DNA of 64,000 bases from Macrotis lagotis (taxonomy: Eukaryota > Chordata > Mammalia > Peramelemorphia > Peramelidae). A program made the translations under genes and the position numbers. The notes below the pieces were generated by a model. The model saw nothing but the letters and a program-made list of their open reading frames with translations. It had not been told where the DNA came from and did no database searches. Position 1 is the stretch's first letter. Every line of letters starts with the position of its first letter. The DNA lies in NCBI RefSeq assembly GCF_037893015.1, contig NC_133660.1, forward strand, positions 286,351,078 to 286,415,077. The letters are read 5' to 3'. Positions 10,321 through 21,335 of this stretch are shown one piece after another.

Positions 10321-10465
10321 ACATCACTGGGTATTTGTTTACAGCTTAAGGCACCATTAAAGGATTTTTAATGCAAACCCCTTAGACCATCAGTATTCCT
10401 GGCTGAGGACATTTCTAAGTGCAATTGGACCCTTCTGTGCAATTTATAGTCTTAAGAACTCTGAG
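10300..10465. promoter_or_regulatory. Repeat-poor block with forkhead- and octamer-like motifs
   Basis: TTTGTTTACAG near 10336 fits a forkhead (FOX) core and TTAATGCAAAC near 10368 resembles a POU octamer half; CTAATTG is near 10312. Regulatory use is inference. Confidence 0.2.
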
Positions 10466-10752
10466 GGGGTGCCCAGAGGTCACCCAACAAGTGTGTTATT
10501 GGGGTGCAAGATTTCAAGGTCACTTCTCTATCTACTGGTCTCTCAAGATGAGAGTAGAAAAGCAAAAATGAAAAAATTTCTCTTCTTGGAGGGTTTACAT
10601 TTTTATTGGTGGAACTTTATTGGAGGGACAGAGAAATAAATATAGTGGGGAGGGGAGGAAGGAGGGGAGCAGGCACAGCCAGGGAAAGCAAGGGAAATCT
10701 TATGGGGGTTGTGATCTGATTGATTCTATACATCACAAGAAGAAGAAAAAAA

Positions 10753-10825
10753 CAGAAAGAAGGAAGAGTGTTCTGGTCCAATCTCCTCCTCTCCTTAGAC
10801 CAGAACACTCTTCCTTTTTTTTCTG
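10753..10825. repeat. Near-perfect inverted repeat, pre-miRNA-sized hairpin
   Basis: The left arm 10753-10778 and right arm 10798-10825 are complementary across about 26 bp. Within them is a 17-bp perfect core (GGAAGAGTGTTCTGGTC and its complement), and the loop is about 19 nt. The total length of 73 nt fits a pre-miRNA, but it could also be a small inverted duplication or the termini of a tiny palindromic element. Confidence 0.6.
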
Positions 10826-10979
10826 ATTTGTAGGGTAGGAGCCACTGGACAATTAGGAGGAGAATGAGGAAAATGGCATTACTGAAACCAGGGGAGAGGG
10901 GTGGGTAACAATATAAAAGCAACAAAGATGAGAACTAAGAGTAAGTCACTGAAATAGAGCAGTTACAAGATTCTTTTTT

Positions 10980-11607
10980 ATTTGATATTTTCTTTTTTCC
11001 AATTACATGTTATGAAAGTCTTTCCAACATTCATCCACATGCACATGCATATTTTTATAAGTTACATAATTTCTTTCCACCCTTCCTTCCCACTCCCCTC
11101 CTTCAGCGGCAAACAGTCAGGTGAATATAATATATTTGTGTTTGACATATTTACAGATTACTCATTTTTGGTCTGAGGATTTAGGATGAGGGGGAAGAAA
11201 ACCATGAGATAAGAAAGAAATACATAAGAGAAATTTTTAAAAAATGAATGTAGTGTTCATTTAGGTTCTAAAGGATTTTTTTTTTTGCTTATCTTCCTCT
11301 GGATGGGGATAGCATTGTTCATAGTCGGTCTCCTAGGCTTCTCCTAGTTCTCTGAACTGCTGAGAGGAGTTGCATCCATCAAGGCTGATCAACTCACAAT
11401 ATTGTTGTTAGTGTGTACATTGTTCTCTTGCTTCTGCTCCCTTCATTCAGTTCATAATTCATCCCAAGCTTCTCTAGAGTCCAACCATTCATAGTTTCTT
11501 ATAGAACAATAGTACTCCATAATATTCATATACCATTACTTGCTTAGCCATTCCCTGATTGATGGGTATTCCCTTGATTTCGAATTCTTTGCCACCACAA
11601 CAGTCAC
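10980..11607 (-). mobile_element. L1 3' region, antisense
   Basis: The stretch resembles the antisense of marsupial L1 3' ends. Landmarks are CAATTACATGTTATGAAAG, CATCCACATGC, a C/T-rich block, GTTGTTAGTGTGTACATTG, CATATACCATTACTTGC and TTAGCCATTCCCTGATTGATG. It is interrupted at 11608 by a SINE. The small plus frames inside are not genes. Confidence 0.7.
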
Positions 11608-11623
11608 AAAACTGTTATTCTTT

Positions 11624-11784
11624 TTTTTTTTTTTTTTTTAGATTTTTGCAAGGCAAATGGGGTTAAGTGGCTTGCCCAAGGCCACATAGCTAGGTAATTA
11701 TTAAGTGTCTGAGACCATATTTGAACCCAGGTACTCCTGACTCCAGGGCCGGTGCTTTATCCACTAAGCCACCTAGCCGCCCCC
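11624..11784 (-). mobile_element. WSINE1-type SINE inserted in L1
   Basis: Reverse-oriented full-length copy with a poly-T run of about 20. The 16-bp target-site duplication AAAACTGTTATTCTTT is perfect at 11608-11623 and 11785-11800. The insertion is younger than the L1 fragment it splits. Confidence 0.95.
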
Positions 11785-12204
11785 AAAACTGTTATTCTTT
11801 AGAGAAATTTCAGTCAACTGCTGGTATTGGATGAGTGAAGGCAATGGGGGTTGCAAAATGAGTCTATTTGAATAAATGAAAATGATGAACACAGATGGTT
11901 TTTAAGTGAGAGTTAATGTTAAAGTGGAGGAGAGCTAGAGAATGCTACCCAGGACCGTGGAAGGATCAAGGATGGTGGTTGACCTGAGCAGGTTTCTAGG
12001 CAACCAAGGAAGAACAGATAAGAATGGATTGAAAGGATAAAAGATTGTCCCAGTTTTGTTTTATTTTGTTTCATTTTTCAAAAGAAGTAGAGTTACAGAT
12101 TGTTAGCTCTATTATCTAAGATTACACAACTAGCTAGTGACAGAACTGAAGCAACCCAGATTACCTGACTACTCAGAGGTCTTTCCATCAGCCAACAAGG
12201 GACA

Positions 12205-12425
12205 CAGTCGATAGAACTCTGGGCCTGGAATCAGGCAGACCTGAGTTCAAATCCAACCTTAGATTACCCTGGGCAAGTCCTTTAATCCAGTTTGCCTCAG
12301 TTTTTAACATCTGTTAAATGATAATAATAGAACCTACCTCCTAAGGCTGTTGTGAAAAATCTTGTGACTTAGATTTATAAAGAACGTTGAAAATCCTAAA
12401 GTATTTTATGTATATTTACATAAAC
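12205..12425 (+). repeat. MAR1/MIR-like SINE
   Basis: GGGCCTGGAATCAGGCAGAC, GAGTTCAAATCC, GGGCAAGTCCTTTAATCC and a TGATAATAATAG tail are readable in order. It is a typical marsupial CORE-SINE in sense orientation. Confidence 0.75.
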
Positions 12426-12689
12426 AAGATAAGGACAGAAGTCTGCCAGTCCAAGTTCAGTATTAAATAGGGCGGTACTGCCTCTAGCCCCTTTAGCCAG
12501 AAAGTTGGGTCACAATTCCTAGGCTTGCTTGCTCCTCCTGCCTTGGAAGCTGGCCATTTGGTCTGGGCTTGGGCCCACATTGGGAGCATCCACCGAGTTG
12601 CCTAGAAAAATGTAATCTCCATGCTGGTTTTATTTGTTCTTAAAAGTACGTTACTGCTCACCTGACCCCTTAGGACTTTGCCCTCACTT

Positions 12690-12800
12690 CCAATTTGGAT
12701 TCTATTTCCCTGAGTACAAGCAGTGTGAATTCCTTGAAGGCAGGAACTTTGTGTCTTATATCTTTGTACCTCGGTGTCTGGGACACATCAAGGGAATATA
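12690..12800 (+). repeat. L2 3' end
   Basis: GTGAATTCCTTGAAGGCAGG, TCTTTGTACC and GGGACACATCAAGG are the L2 3' terminal phrase. Confidence 0.55.
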
Positions 12801-12934
12801 ACTTATATTTGATAAAAGAAGAAATGAGTAGAATTGGCTACCAAATGCAAATAAGACTAAAGTCGACCCCTTTGTATAACCCAGTAGACCTAAAGAACAG
12901 GAACAATGCTACGTCCTCAGAGCCTGATCATGGA

Positions 12935-13005
12935 CCATTCATTTATTCATTCATTCAACAATCACTTATTAAGTGCCTACCATTTCCAAGGACTTGGGAT
13001 ACTGA
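12935..13005. repeat. Old interspersed repeat fragment
   Basis: TTCATTCATTCAACAATCAC and TTATTAAGTGCCTACC match the same old family seen near 40.0 and 48.3 kb. Confidence 0.45.
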
Positions 13006-13154
13006 AGCAGTCTACCTTTTTTGAATGAATAAGCAGAAGCATCAAACTTGTTTTAATGTAGGACAAGATTGTAGATTTAGAATGTTTGTGCCTTGGCTGA
13101 CCATTTTTCTCAAACTGTGTTGAACCACAGGCCAAATTTTGGTTTAAACAAGTA

Positions 13155-13365
13155 GCTTTCAGGCAGATAAGAAGACCTGAGTTCAAATTCTTCCATAGAC
13201 ACTCAGGAGCTGTGTGATGTTGGGCAAGTCCCTTCACCTTGATGGCCAGTTTCCTCATCTGTGAAATGAGGTGGAGGAGGAAATAGCAAATCACTCCAGT
13301 ATCTTTGCCAAGAAAACCCCAAATAGGTTCACAAAGAGTTGGATACCACTGAACATAAAAGAGGT
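13155..13365 (+). repeat. MAR1-type SINE with its 3' end
   Basis: GACCTGAGTTCAAATTC, GTTTCCTCATCTGTGAAATG, CACTCCAGTATCTTTGCC and CAAAGAGTTGGATACCACTG run in the standard order. This is a nearly complete marsupial CORE-SINE. Confidence 0.85.
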
Positions 13366-13379
13366 TTTGACATTTTAAA

Positions 13380-14280
13380 GTCATGAATGTTTATTTACTT
13401 TTTATCGATAGTTCTGAATTCAGTGCTGCCAATAGACGTTAGCATGGTATAAGATGTGGCCTATCCAATGGTTTCTTGCAGAATAAATGTGACTTTTATT
13501 CTTATAATGTTGGCTTGAGGCTATAAGAAATCAGAGTAGTAGGTAAAACTGGGTGTGTTGGAAAATATTAGTGAAATGTGAGATCCCTTTAGGGCAGGAA
13601 TGGTATCCTGGATATGGTGGTAGCTCCCAGAGCAGTGATGGGGGGAAGTAGTTTCTTCTAGCCTGTGACATTTCCAAAGGTCTGACCATCCAGACAGATG
13701 ACCTGCCTTAGTGCCCCAGAGTACCAAGAGCATCGATTCTCTGAGTAGTATAAACACAGGATCCCTGAAAGTCCGAACTGACGGGGTTTAATCATCAGCT
13801 AAACTACACATGAAACTGTTATTTCGCCATGAACTTGTAAATCATTAAACTCTGGTGAAGCCCAATCTTGGGGAAAGAAGTATGAGAAAGCATCCAGATT
13901 CCAAATTCCAACCAGTTTTTAAAAACCAAAGCTATAGACTCTTCATCCATGGCCTCGTTATTTCTATTACAGCTGTTTCCCTTTAGAACAACATCTTTTT
14001 TCTGGATCCCTCCAACAGCTGGGAAATATTTTGTAAACAAAACCCTTCTTCTTTTTCAAACATCCCAGTTATTTGCCACACACCTCCCACATCAAACCCT
14101 TCCTGTAAGGAAGCAAAACAACTGAGCACAAGTCACCAACGAAACAAGCTGGACTAATAACATTGACTATGGCTGACACCTACGATCTTCTGCCTCCCTC
14201 TCCCAAGGAGGAACGTGGGTTCCGTTTTCTTTTCTCTGGAACTAGGAGTCTTCCTTCTAGCTCATGCTGGTTGTTTTCAT
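13380..14280. other. No gene seen
   Basis: Short minus frames at 13521-13757 and 13819-14040 lack recognisable motifs. No repeat family was confidently identified. Confidence 0.3.
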
Positions 14281-14284
14281 TTCA

Positions 14285-14460
14285 TTTACTGACGTCATGA
14301 TGTTTCATGCTTCCTCTGTGTCAGTTCATCCAAATTTTTCTCTGTTTTTCTGAATTCCTCATGTTTGTTAGCAGCTTAGTTGCATTCTAAGAATAGTCAT
14401 AAAAACAGTAATTACATTCACACACAGCTATTTTGTTTAGTCATTCCCCAATCGATGGGG
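14285..14460 (-). repeat. L1-like 3' fragment, antisense
   Basis: GTCAGTTCATCCAAATTTTT, CTGAATTCCTCATGTTTG and TTTAGTCATTCCCCAATCG resemble the antisense L1 3' region seen at 11.0 and 38.3 kb. A perfect CRE-like TGACGTCA lies at its left edge, 14290-14297. Confidence 0.5.
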
Positions 14461-14464
14461 TTGG

Positions 14465-16540
14465 GGCAAGAGTCAGGACAATCTACTTGCCCAGAGGGGG
14501 ACCTGGGGTTCCAGAAGGCCACTGGAGATAACAGGGACAAGAATCAGAGAGGGTGGGCGAGCAAAGAAGGGTTGTAGTCTGCAATGGTGGAGTGACTTGG
14601 CAGAGCCATTTAAGTACGGGCTACTGCTAAGAGGGTAGCTGGGATTTAGCTCAGCTCTGCTTCCTAACCTCAAACAAAGAATCCTGGAGCCTCGCCCAAG
14701 CCTTCAGAGACAGAGACAAGAGAGACAGAGAGACAGTCAGAGATGCCTCTGGACATCTGGGTAGTCCAGGACAATACCAAGCCAAACAGAGCCTAGGCTG
14801 ACCTCGGACTAACTACCAAAAATCAAATTAGTCAGAGATCATCTGGTTACCCTAGTCTTTTTTTCTTTCCCCTAACTCTGGGCATGCTCTAAGGATGGAG
14901 CTACATTGACTAGGAGCCCTTACCCGTGTGTCCTATCTCCCAGGTGGGTGCCTCACACCTTGACCGGGCTTTCCTAGAAGACAATGTAATGTTCATGTGA
15001 GTTTAACAGTTCCAGGGAGCTCTCCTAAAAGAAGAAACTAAGAGAAAAAAGAACCTCCAAGAAGGTGGGACAAGGAGAAAATTCAAGGAGAAATAGAGGT
15101 CTCCTGGTAGGGAACAGAAAATGGGCTTTTGTTAGGAGACCAATTACTTGGTATCTCAGTGTTGCTGGAAGACAGATCTCAACATATAAGAAATGAAGGG
15201 TGTCCCTCCTGCCTGTCTTAGGGACAGCAATCTAGAGAACTTCATCTGTTTAAAGGGCCACCTTTTTCTCAGGTGTCTCTAATGGAATCCTTTGGATTCC
15301 TCCAGAGTTGATTACATTCTTTGGGGTTTGGGGGCCTCCCAGAAGGCGCTAAAATTCTTCCAAAGGCTACACCATAGGAGCATTCTTGTGGAGATTTTGT
15401 GAAATTATCTTTTCTCCCTTCAGGCCACTGACCCTGCCCCCTTCCCAAACTTTGGGTGGGTGGGACAGCCTGAAGAGAGCAAGGTGGGGGGACCAGGTAA
15501 AGAAACCAGGGGTATGGTACTGGAAGGAAGGGATAGTCATCCTCTTCCCTACCTTCCCCCATTGCTTCTGAATGAGAAAAGTCAAGAGGGCCCAAGTTGA
15601 CATAAGAAATGAAAAAGGAGCAGATAGAGTCAGAAGGGGGGGGGGTGGCATGTGACTATGATTGAAGCTTGCAAAGGAAGTCAAAAGGAAAGTGACATTC
15701 TTCTTGCTTTGGAGGATCTAAACACCACCACCACTATCATCTTCATTAACATTGTTTGCAGAACCTGTTCAGGCCAAAAAATGGGAGGGTGGTAGTGGAA
15801 TTTACCCTGAAGAAACCCAGAGATAAGGTCTAAGTTGGATTCCTTGGAAGACACAGATGAGATATCTTTCCCTGGAAGCTTTAGAGCTATGGAAGGGTGG
15901 GGTAAGGACTGGTATTAGATCTGCTTTAGAGGGTGGAATTGGGAGATGTCTTTGGGATTTTGAAAAAGAAAGAACCTGGCATTTTGAACAGAAAGTTGCT
16001 TTCTGAATCTGGAAGACCTGGGTTCAAGTCCCATCTCTGATGACCATAGAGGGTCTCTGAACCACTGTCCATGTCCTCTCTGCCCCAGGCATCTCTGAGA
16101 CTTTGCAAGTTGGAGAAAGTGCCTCCCTGTGAGTTTCTTCACTTGGGAGGTTCCAATGCCAATGGAATCACAGACCAGTCTCTATGCAATTATAATGAAG
16201 GGGTTCCTTTAGGCATAATTTGAGGAATATACCAGGCGATCTTGGGGTTCAAAGTAAGCTTAGGTTAGTCATATAAGAAAATCTGATTATCTCAATGGCA
16301 GGTTCTACTCTGGGAATTGGGGCAGTAAGGCAGAGAATAATTGGTAGGGAAAACAGAGAAGACTGTCTTGGTGGGGAAGTAATTGGACTGAGTCAGGGAG
16401 AGGTCTGGGTAGGGCAATGATGGTCACCCCATTGAAGGGATGGTAACCCTCCCTCTCTGACCTCTTCTCTGTCTCCTTCACTAGGTTTTCCTCCAGATCA
16501 TGCCCTCTAACCAAAAGGAACCCTCATGGCTCTGTTTTGG
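14465..16540. other. Mostly unassigned, no gene
   Basis: About 2 kb with small open frames (up to 108 codons, minus, 15269-15595) and no recognisable protein. A diverged SINE-like phrase, GAAGACCTGGGTTCAAGTCC, occurs near 16011-16030. Confidence 0.35.
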
Positions 16541-16559
16541 GTCATCTCTTCTCCTTGGT

Positions 16560-17515
16560 GATCTCATCAGCTCTCGTGGATTTAATTATCCTTTTGCTAA
16601 GAATTTTCAGCTAGGATTCACATAACTTGTCTCCTGCTCTCCTGACCTCCATCTGCCTATCAGACATCTCAGTCTGAATGTTCAATAGACATCTTAAACT
16701 CAACATGTTCAAAACAGAATTCATTAGCTGCCCCTCCATACACACATACACACACACACACACTCCCAGTCCTCAGGATTCACAACCCCAGAATCAGCCT
16801 GGACTCCTCACTATCCCTCACCCCCATTATTCAATCTGTTGCCAAGGCCTGTGATTTCACCTTGTCAACATTTCTCCCATGCACCCTCTTCCCTCCTTGG
16901 ACCCCTGACCCCACTCTGGTACCAGCCCTCATCACCTCCTACCTAGACTATTTCAATAGCCTATGCACATGGTGTATGTGGGGGAGGTGAGCCAAGGTGG
17001 GAGGGGTCTGCTTGCCCTCCATCCTCCATTCACCCAATAAAGTAATTTTCCTCAAACCCAACTCTGACCATGTCACCCCCTACTCAATAAGCTCTGGGAA
17101 CAAATTTGTTCTGTTTGGGATTCAAAACTCTTATACTTTAGTCCCCTTCCAACTTCCCGGTCTCCTCACACCTTACTTCCCCCACATACTCTCTGATTCA
17201 GGACCACGGGCCTCCTAGCTGTTCCAAGAACAAGACACCTCATCCGTGGGCTCCAGATGTTCTCTGCCTGCCCCCCAGGCCTGAAACACTCTCTTCTCAT
17301 CCTCCTGTCTTCCATTATGTCCCAGCTTAAATTCTACCTCTAGAAGATTGGAATCTAAGTTCCAACGCCTCCCTTTTGTTGTCATCTCCTAATTACCCTT
17401 GCTTTCTATATGCTTATTAAAGAGTCTACGGGCAGGGTCTGTCTTCTGCTTCTTTTTCTTAGCCTGGCGGGCAGCCCTGGTGCAGATCTCAAGAAAGGTT
17501 TGTTGATTGTTCGAA
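16560..17515 (+). repeat. L2 LINE, long 3' portion
   Basis: Sense L2 landmarks run in order: CATCTTAAACTCAACATG near 16691; TCACTATCCCTCACCC; TACCTAGACTATTTCAATAG near 16940; CTCAAACCCAACTCTGACC near 17051; a CCTGAAACACTCTCTTCTC phrase near 17279; and a degenerate 3' end near 17500. A (CA)n tract interrupts it near 16742-16762. The 73-codon frame at 16997-17218 lies inside. Confidence 0.75.
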
Positions 17516-17519
17516 GAGA

Positions 17520-18115
17520 AGAGTTTTGGCAGTGTAGGTAAATGAGGAAAGACAGTAATGGGGGAGGTGGGCAGAGAAGGAAAAGACGGTATTCACCACT
17601 TGGGACTAGGTTTCCTAAGCATTCTTAGGACCCAGTTGACAGATTTTAGAGGAGGATTCAATGGCTTGCCCCTGGTGATGGAGCTATCAAGGGTGTGAGC
17701 CAGAATTGGAATGAGGGTCTCACCTTCATCCTTCTATTCTGTCATTGTCTCCCTGGAGCTGACTCAGTTGATGGAAGCAAGGAGGAGCCCAGTGTCCAGG
17801 TTGGACACAAACAGGACAGGGAGCAAGGGTTGATGTGTCACTGATGATATCTGTGGTTGGGAAATGTGGGTCACAGATGACCTGCTAGTCATTTCTTCAA
17901 TAGTAGGTGACACCCACTCCAGGTGATGTAGTAGAGATTTTCTTTGGACCTAAGGGCTATAGCTTGGCTATTTGGGGGGCGGGTCTTGACCCCTGGTAAT
18001 GCCAGTGCTCTATTCCCTTTCAGGATAGGGGGCTTTTCTTTGTGGAGGTAGAGCCATGAAAAATATACACCAAAAAACCTTGAATTAGGCAAAGTCCTAG
18101 ATTTGGTGGAGTCAG
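17520..18115. other. No gene seen
   Basis: Apart from a diverged MIR-like phrase near 17630-17750, I see nothing assignable. Confidence 0.3.
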
Positions 18116-18260
18116 CTAGGCTTAAGTTCAAATTCACCTTAAATAATTGCTAACTTGTAACTCTGCTCTAGAGACTCAACTTCTCCCTGCCTCAGTTTCC
18201 TCATCTGTAAATGAGAAGACTAGACTTTGGAGGCTTCTAAGGTTTTCTCTGGCTCCAACT
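18116..18260 (+). repeat. MIR-like SINE remnant
   Basis: GCCTCAGTTTCCTCATCTG, TAAATGAGAAGACTAGAC and CTCTGGCTCCAACTCTACG form a clear MIR 3' half. Confidence 0.75.
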
Positions 18261-18762
18261 CTACGGTCCTTGAAAAGAGGAGCCAGGAGCCCTGGATTTC
18301 CACCCTGATGCCGCTATAGTTACAAGTCACCGCCCCATTGGGGACTTTATCAAGTTCCTTGGGTTGAAGGAGAGGGGAAGGTTGTATTAAATGAGCTCCA
18401 AAGCTGCCTCCAGCTCTGGCTCATTTTGCCCGGGTCTGAAGATGCCAGATGCTATCTGAACCAGTCTGGCCAGAACAGAAGCCTTCTGGGGTGAGAAAAT
18501 AAAGTCAATGATCCGCCCCTCCCAGCCTTTCTTAATTCTGGGCTATGCTTTTTCCTTTAAGGGATCCTTTATCTACAAAAAAGATGATCCAGGAGAGAGA
18601 AGGGAGCCATGGTGAACCCAGGCCAAGAGCTTGGGATACAAAAGGAGGGAAGGAAAAGAATCCCTTGGCCTCAAATTGCTTCCAGAGGAAGTCTCATCCC
18701 ACATAAAACTTTCTCCCATATCCTAGACCTGGATGTGCTTTCAGAAGTCACTGAGTCATAAT

Positions 18763-18920
18763 AGGACAGCTGGGTAGCACAATGGATAGAGCACTGGCCC
18801 TGGAGTCAGGAGTACCTGGGTTCAAATCTGGCCTCAGACACTTAATAATTACCTAGCTGTGTGGCCTTGGGCAAGTCACTTAACCCCATTGCCTTGCAAA
18901 AATCTAAAAAAGAAAAAAAA
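18763..18920 (+). mobile_element. WSINE1-type SINE
   Basis: Sense copy with head GGACAGCTGGGTAGCAC, B-box GGGTTCAAATC and an A-rich tail. I could not define a clean target-site duplication. Confidence 0.9.
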
Positions 18921-19084
18921 TGAAACCGTTTTTGTTCTCAAGAAAGCCAAAGGCTAGGAGGGTCAACATATAGACATGAGAGACACATACATATATGCAT
19001 ATATGTATGTATATGAAGACACATATTTGAAGTAAATCCTAGGTCATGGGATATTATAGGTCATTACAGAGAGTATTTATATAG

Positions 19085-19350
19085 GAAAAGTGCTTTATAA
19101 ACTTGTAATCCTCCCATTTTAGAGGGAAGGAAATTGAGGCCATCTAATGCCGGCAGTCACACAGCTAGCGCTCATGGCTGGATTGGAATTTGGATCTGAT
19201 GCTCTATAAATGTCCACGCCTCCGTCTCTTTATCTGTAAAATGAGGATAATACCCAGGACCATTTTATAGGGTTCTTGTGAGGATCAAACATTATCTTTA
19301 AAGCGGTTGCTAATCTTAAATATATCAATGCTTTCTATTATTACTATTTT
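19085..19350. repeat. Two adjoining MIR-like SINE remnants
   Basis: A reverse-oriented core (GGAAATTGAGGCC, GTCACACAGCTAGC, about 19120-19200) abuts a sense 3' half (TTTATCTGTAAAATGAGG onward, about 19225-19350). Confidence 0.65.
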
Positions 19351-19478
19351 CCAAAGATCTCATTGAATTTTACCGACATCTGCCAGACACAACGGGCAGA
19401 GGCCAGGCACTGTTAGTGAAGCAGGGAGGTGAATCCAAGCCTCCAGTAATCCCCAAGCATCTTCTAGGGGATCAAACG

Positions 19479-19493
19479 GGGGGGGGGGGGGGG
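19479..19493. repeat. Poly-G run
   Basis: A homopolymer of about 14-15 G followed by CTG. It is a G-quadruplex candidate and a likely sequencing-error hotspot. Confidence 0.8.
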
Positions 19494-19734
19494 CTGAGGT
19501 TTAGTCACCCAAGGCTAGGATACAAGATAGGTCTCTAGTTCCTTGATAAAACCAAGGCAGGGCGGGAAAATGGGGTGCTGCATCTCCTGGGGGAGGCCCC
19601 TTGTTAAAGTGACTGGGGATCCTAGCCCCTTGGCCTTTCCCAATCCTGGGGCTCTCTGGGCTTTCTGGGCTCCTTAACAAAGTGGGAGATGGCCTCTCCT
19701 TAGGGAGAGGTTTGGGCGTTGCCCCTAATTGACT

Positions 19735-19960
19735 GAGCAGCTGCTTAGAAAGAAAATGTAAATCGATGGTAAATCTGCAGTGTGGCTTCGTTGCCAAGGA
19801 AACAGAATCCGAGCTGTGGCTTGTGAGGCGGCTGCAGTGGCAGCAGCCCCCGCCTCACAATTGGAAGGCTGCCCATGGCAACCATTATGCAGGTGAGCTG
19901 ATGTGTGAGAGGCTGCAAGGACCAAATAAATACCTGTGTCCTTGGATAGCTCAGAGTGTC
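19735..19960. promoter_or_regulatory. Element with two RFX X-box-like motifs
   Basis: GTTGCCAAGGAAAC at 19790-19803 is a strong match to the RFX X-box (GTTGCC-N2-GGAAAC type). GCTGCCCATGGCAAC at 19868-19882 is a second, weaker one. The two lie about 78 bp apart in repeat-free sequence. RFX factors act on ciliary-gene and neural enhancers. A donor-like GCAGGTGAGC lies at 19890-19899, and a 94-codon plus frame (19766-20050) crosses the block without recognisable homology, so I favour regulatory over coding. Confidence 0.45.
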
Positions 19961-19999
19961 TCTTCTTTGTTGTTTGCTTTGGGGGGAATTTTTTTTCTG

Positions 20000-20155
20000 C
20001 ATGTGGGGTGGGGGCTGGGGGAAGGGGAGTGTTTTTTTTTTAAGAGTTGAAAAAAACCTAGTCTGAGCCCTTCATTTTACATATGGGGAGTCCCAAAGAA
20101 AAGGGGTGACATGCTGAGTCACACACCCAACTACTGACAGACGTTGGATTCAGAG
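20000..20155. repeat. Weak reverse MIR-like fragment
   Basis: CCCTTCATTTTACATATGG and GAGTCACACACCCAACTAC resemble a reverse MIR core. Confidence 0.4.
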
Positions 20156-20157
20156 GG

Positions 20158-20240
20158 GAGCTCAGTTTCCTCATCTGTAAAATGAGAAGTTTGGCTTAGC
20201 TGACCTCCCAGGTCCCATTTAGCTCTGAATCTAGGAGCCC
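20158..20240 (+). repeat. MIR-like SINE remnant
   Basis: CTCAGTTTCCTCATCTG, TAAAATGAGAAGTTTGG and TTTAGCTCTGAATCTAGG mark a sense MIR 3' half. Confidence 0.75.
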
Positions 20241-20880
20241 AAGCAGTTAGTACACTGGTTAGACCCTCTTCAACCTCATTTCCTCAATCTCCCTTCTATA
20301 GAAGCTACACCCTAGAGTTTTTCAAAGCTCTCGAGTTGAGACAGAATTTGTCTCAGTCCAGGGCCCTCTGGGAAAAACATCCACCAGTGCCACAATATAG
20401 TCACCCAGTAATAAGATTTGTGCTCCTAGAGATGGTGCCTACTGGGCTTGCCCAGTAGTGATGGCGGCAGGAAGGAAAACATAGAAGGATTAGGATATTG
20501 TCAGTATTGAAGAGAAAGATCTCAAATTCCTTGATGGTTTCTCCATTCACCTCCCATCTCTAACAAGCTTCTTGTTTCAGCTTAAAAACTAAAGAGCTGA
20601 GTTCTTCCCAGCTTCCCTTCTATGATTCTGTGGGCTGAGGAATGGAAAGATGCTAAGGGCCCTCTCTCTGGAGAGCTCACATATGGTGAACAGTCTGGAC
20701 CCTCCTGTTTCTGCCATTGCTTGAATGGAATTTTCATTCTATGAAATGACTTTCATTCAAAAGTTTTTGGTTGTCCCTCTGTCTGAAAGTTAGCCTCTAG
20801 ATCCAAGATTCATTCTTTTATTTGTTTTAGAGAGGAATGGGTAGGGAAGGTGTTTGAAGTATTCAGTGACCAAGGCACCT
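20240..20880. other. No gene; contains a 20-bp perfect palindrome
   Basis: CTACTGGGC at 20439-20447 and its complement at 20450-20458 form a palindrome whose centre, GGGCTTGCCC, fits a p53 half-site. Nothing else is assignable. Confidence 0.4.
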
Positions 20881-21190
20881 GGTAGGGGACTTCAGGGACC
20901 ATAAAGTCCAAGCCCCTCACTTTACAGATGAGACAGCTGAGATTCAAAGAAGCCACAGGGCTTGGATGATGTGAACCAGTTATCATTAGGCTCTGAGTAT
21001 GTACACTACTCTATGATTTGAGGGGTGAATTAAAAGACAGAGCTAGAAGGGACCTCAGAAGAAATCCAGTCCAACTACCTCATCTACAGTGGAGGAAACT
21101 AAGTCTCCAAGAGGTCAAATAACCTAGCCAAGGTCACACAACTAGTAAGTAGCAGAAGTGAGAGTCAAGAACCAATGTTCTTGCTTTCTG
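20880..21190 (-). repeat. Two reverse MIR-like SINE remnants
   Basis: TTTACAGATGAGACAGCTG (about 20920) and GGAGGAAACTAAGTCTCC, CCAAGGTCACACAACTAG (about 21090-21145) are two reverse MIR cores in succession. Confidence 0.7.
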
Positions 21191-21283
21191 TTATCAGTTT
21201 TTTAGAAATTGAGATTGTTCAATATTTCTTGGTAGTTTAATCATTGAACAAGTGTCTTTAGAGCAGTCAATGAAGTGAATGTG

Positions 21284-21285
<2 letters not shown>

Positions 21286-21334
<49 letters not shown>
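21286..21334 (+). repeat. (TG)n microsatellite
   Basis: About 24 TG units, followed by TTGGGGG. A good polymorphic marker candidate. Confidence 0.95.

Positions 21335-21335
<1 letters not shown>

Noticed and set aside
14290..14297. Perfect CRE palindrome TGACGTCA as an enhancer call
   Set aside because: It sits at the edge of an L1-like fragment without supporting motifs, so it may be incidental.
18763..18840. Possible tRNA genes at SINE heads here and elsewhere
   Set aside because: A- and B-box-like motifs are present, but no cloverleaf forms and the sequence continues into a SINE body.
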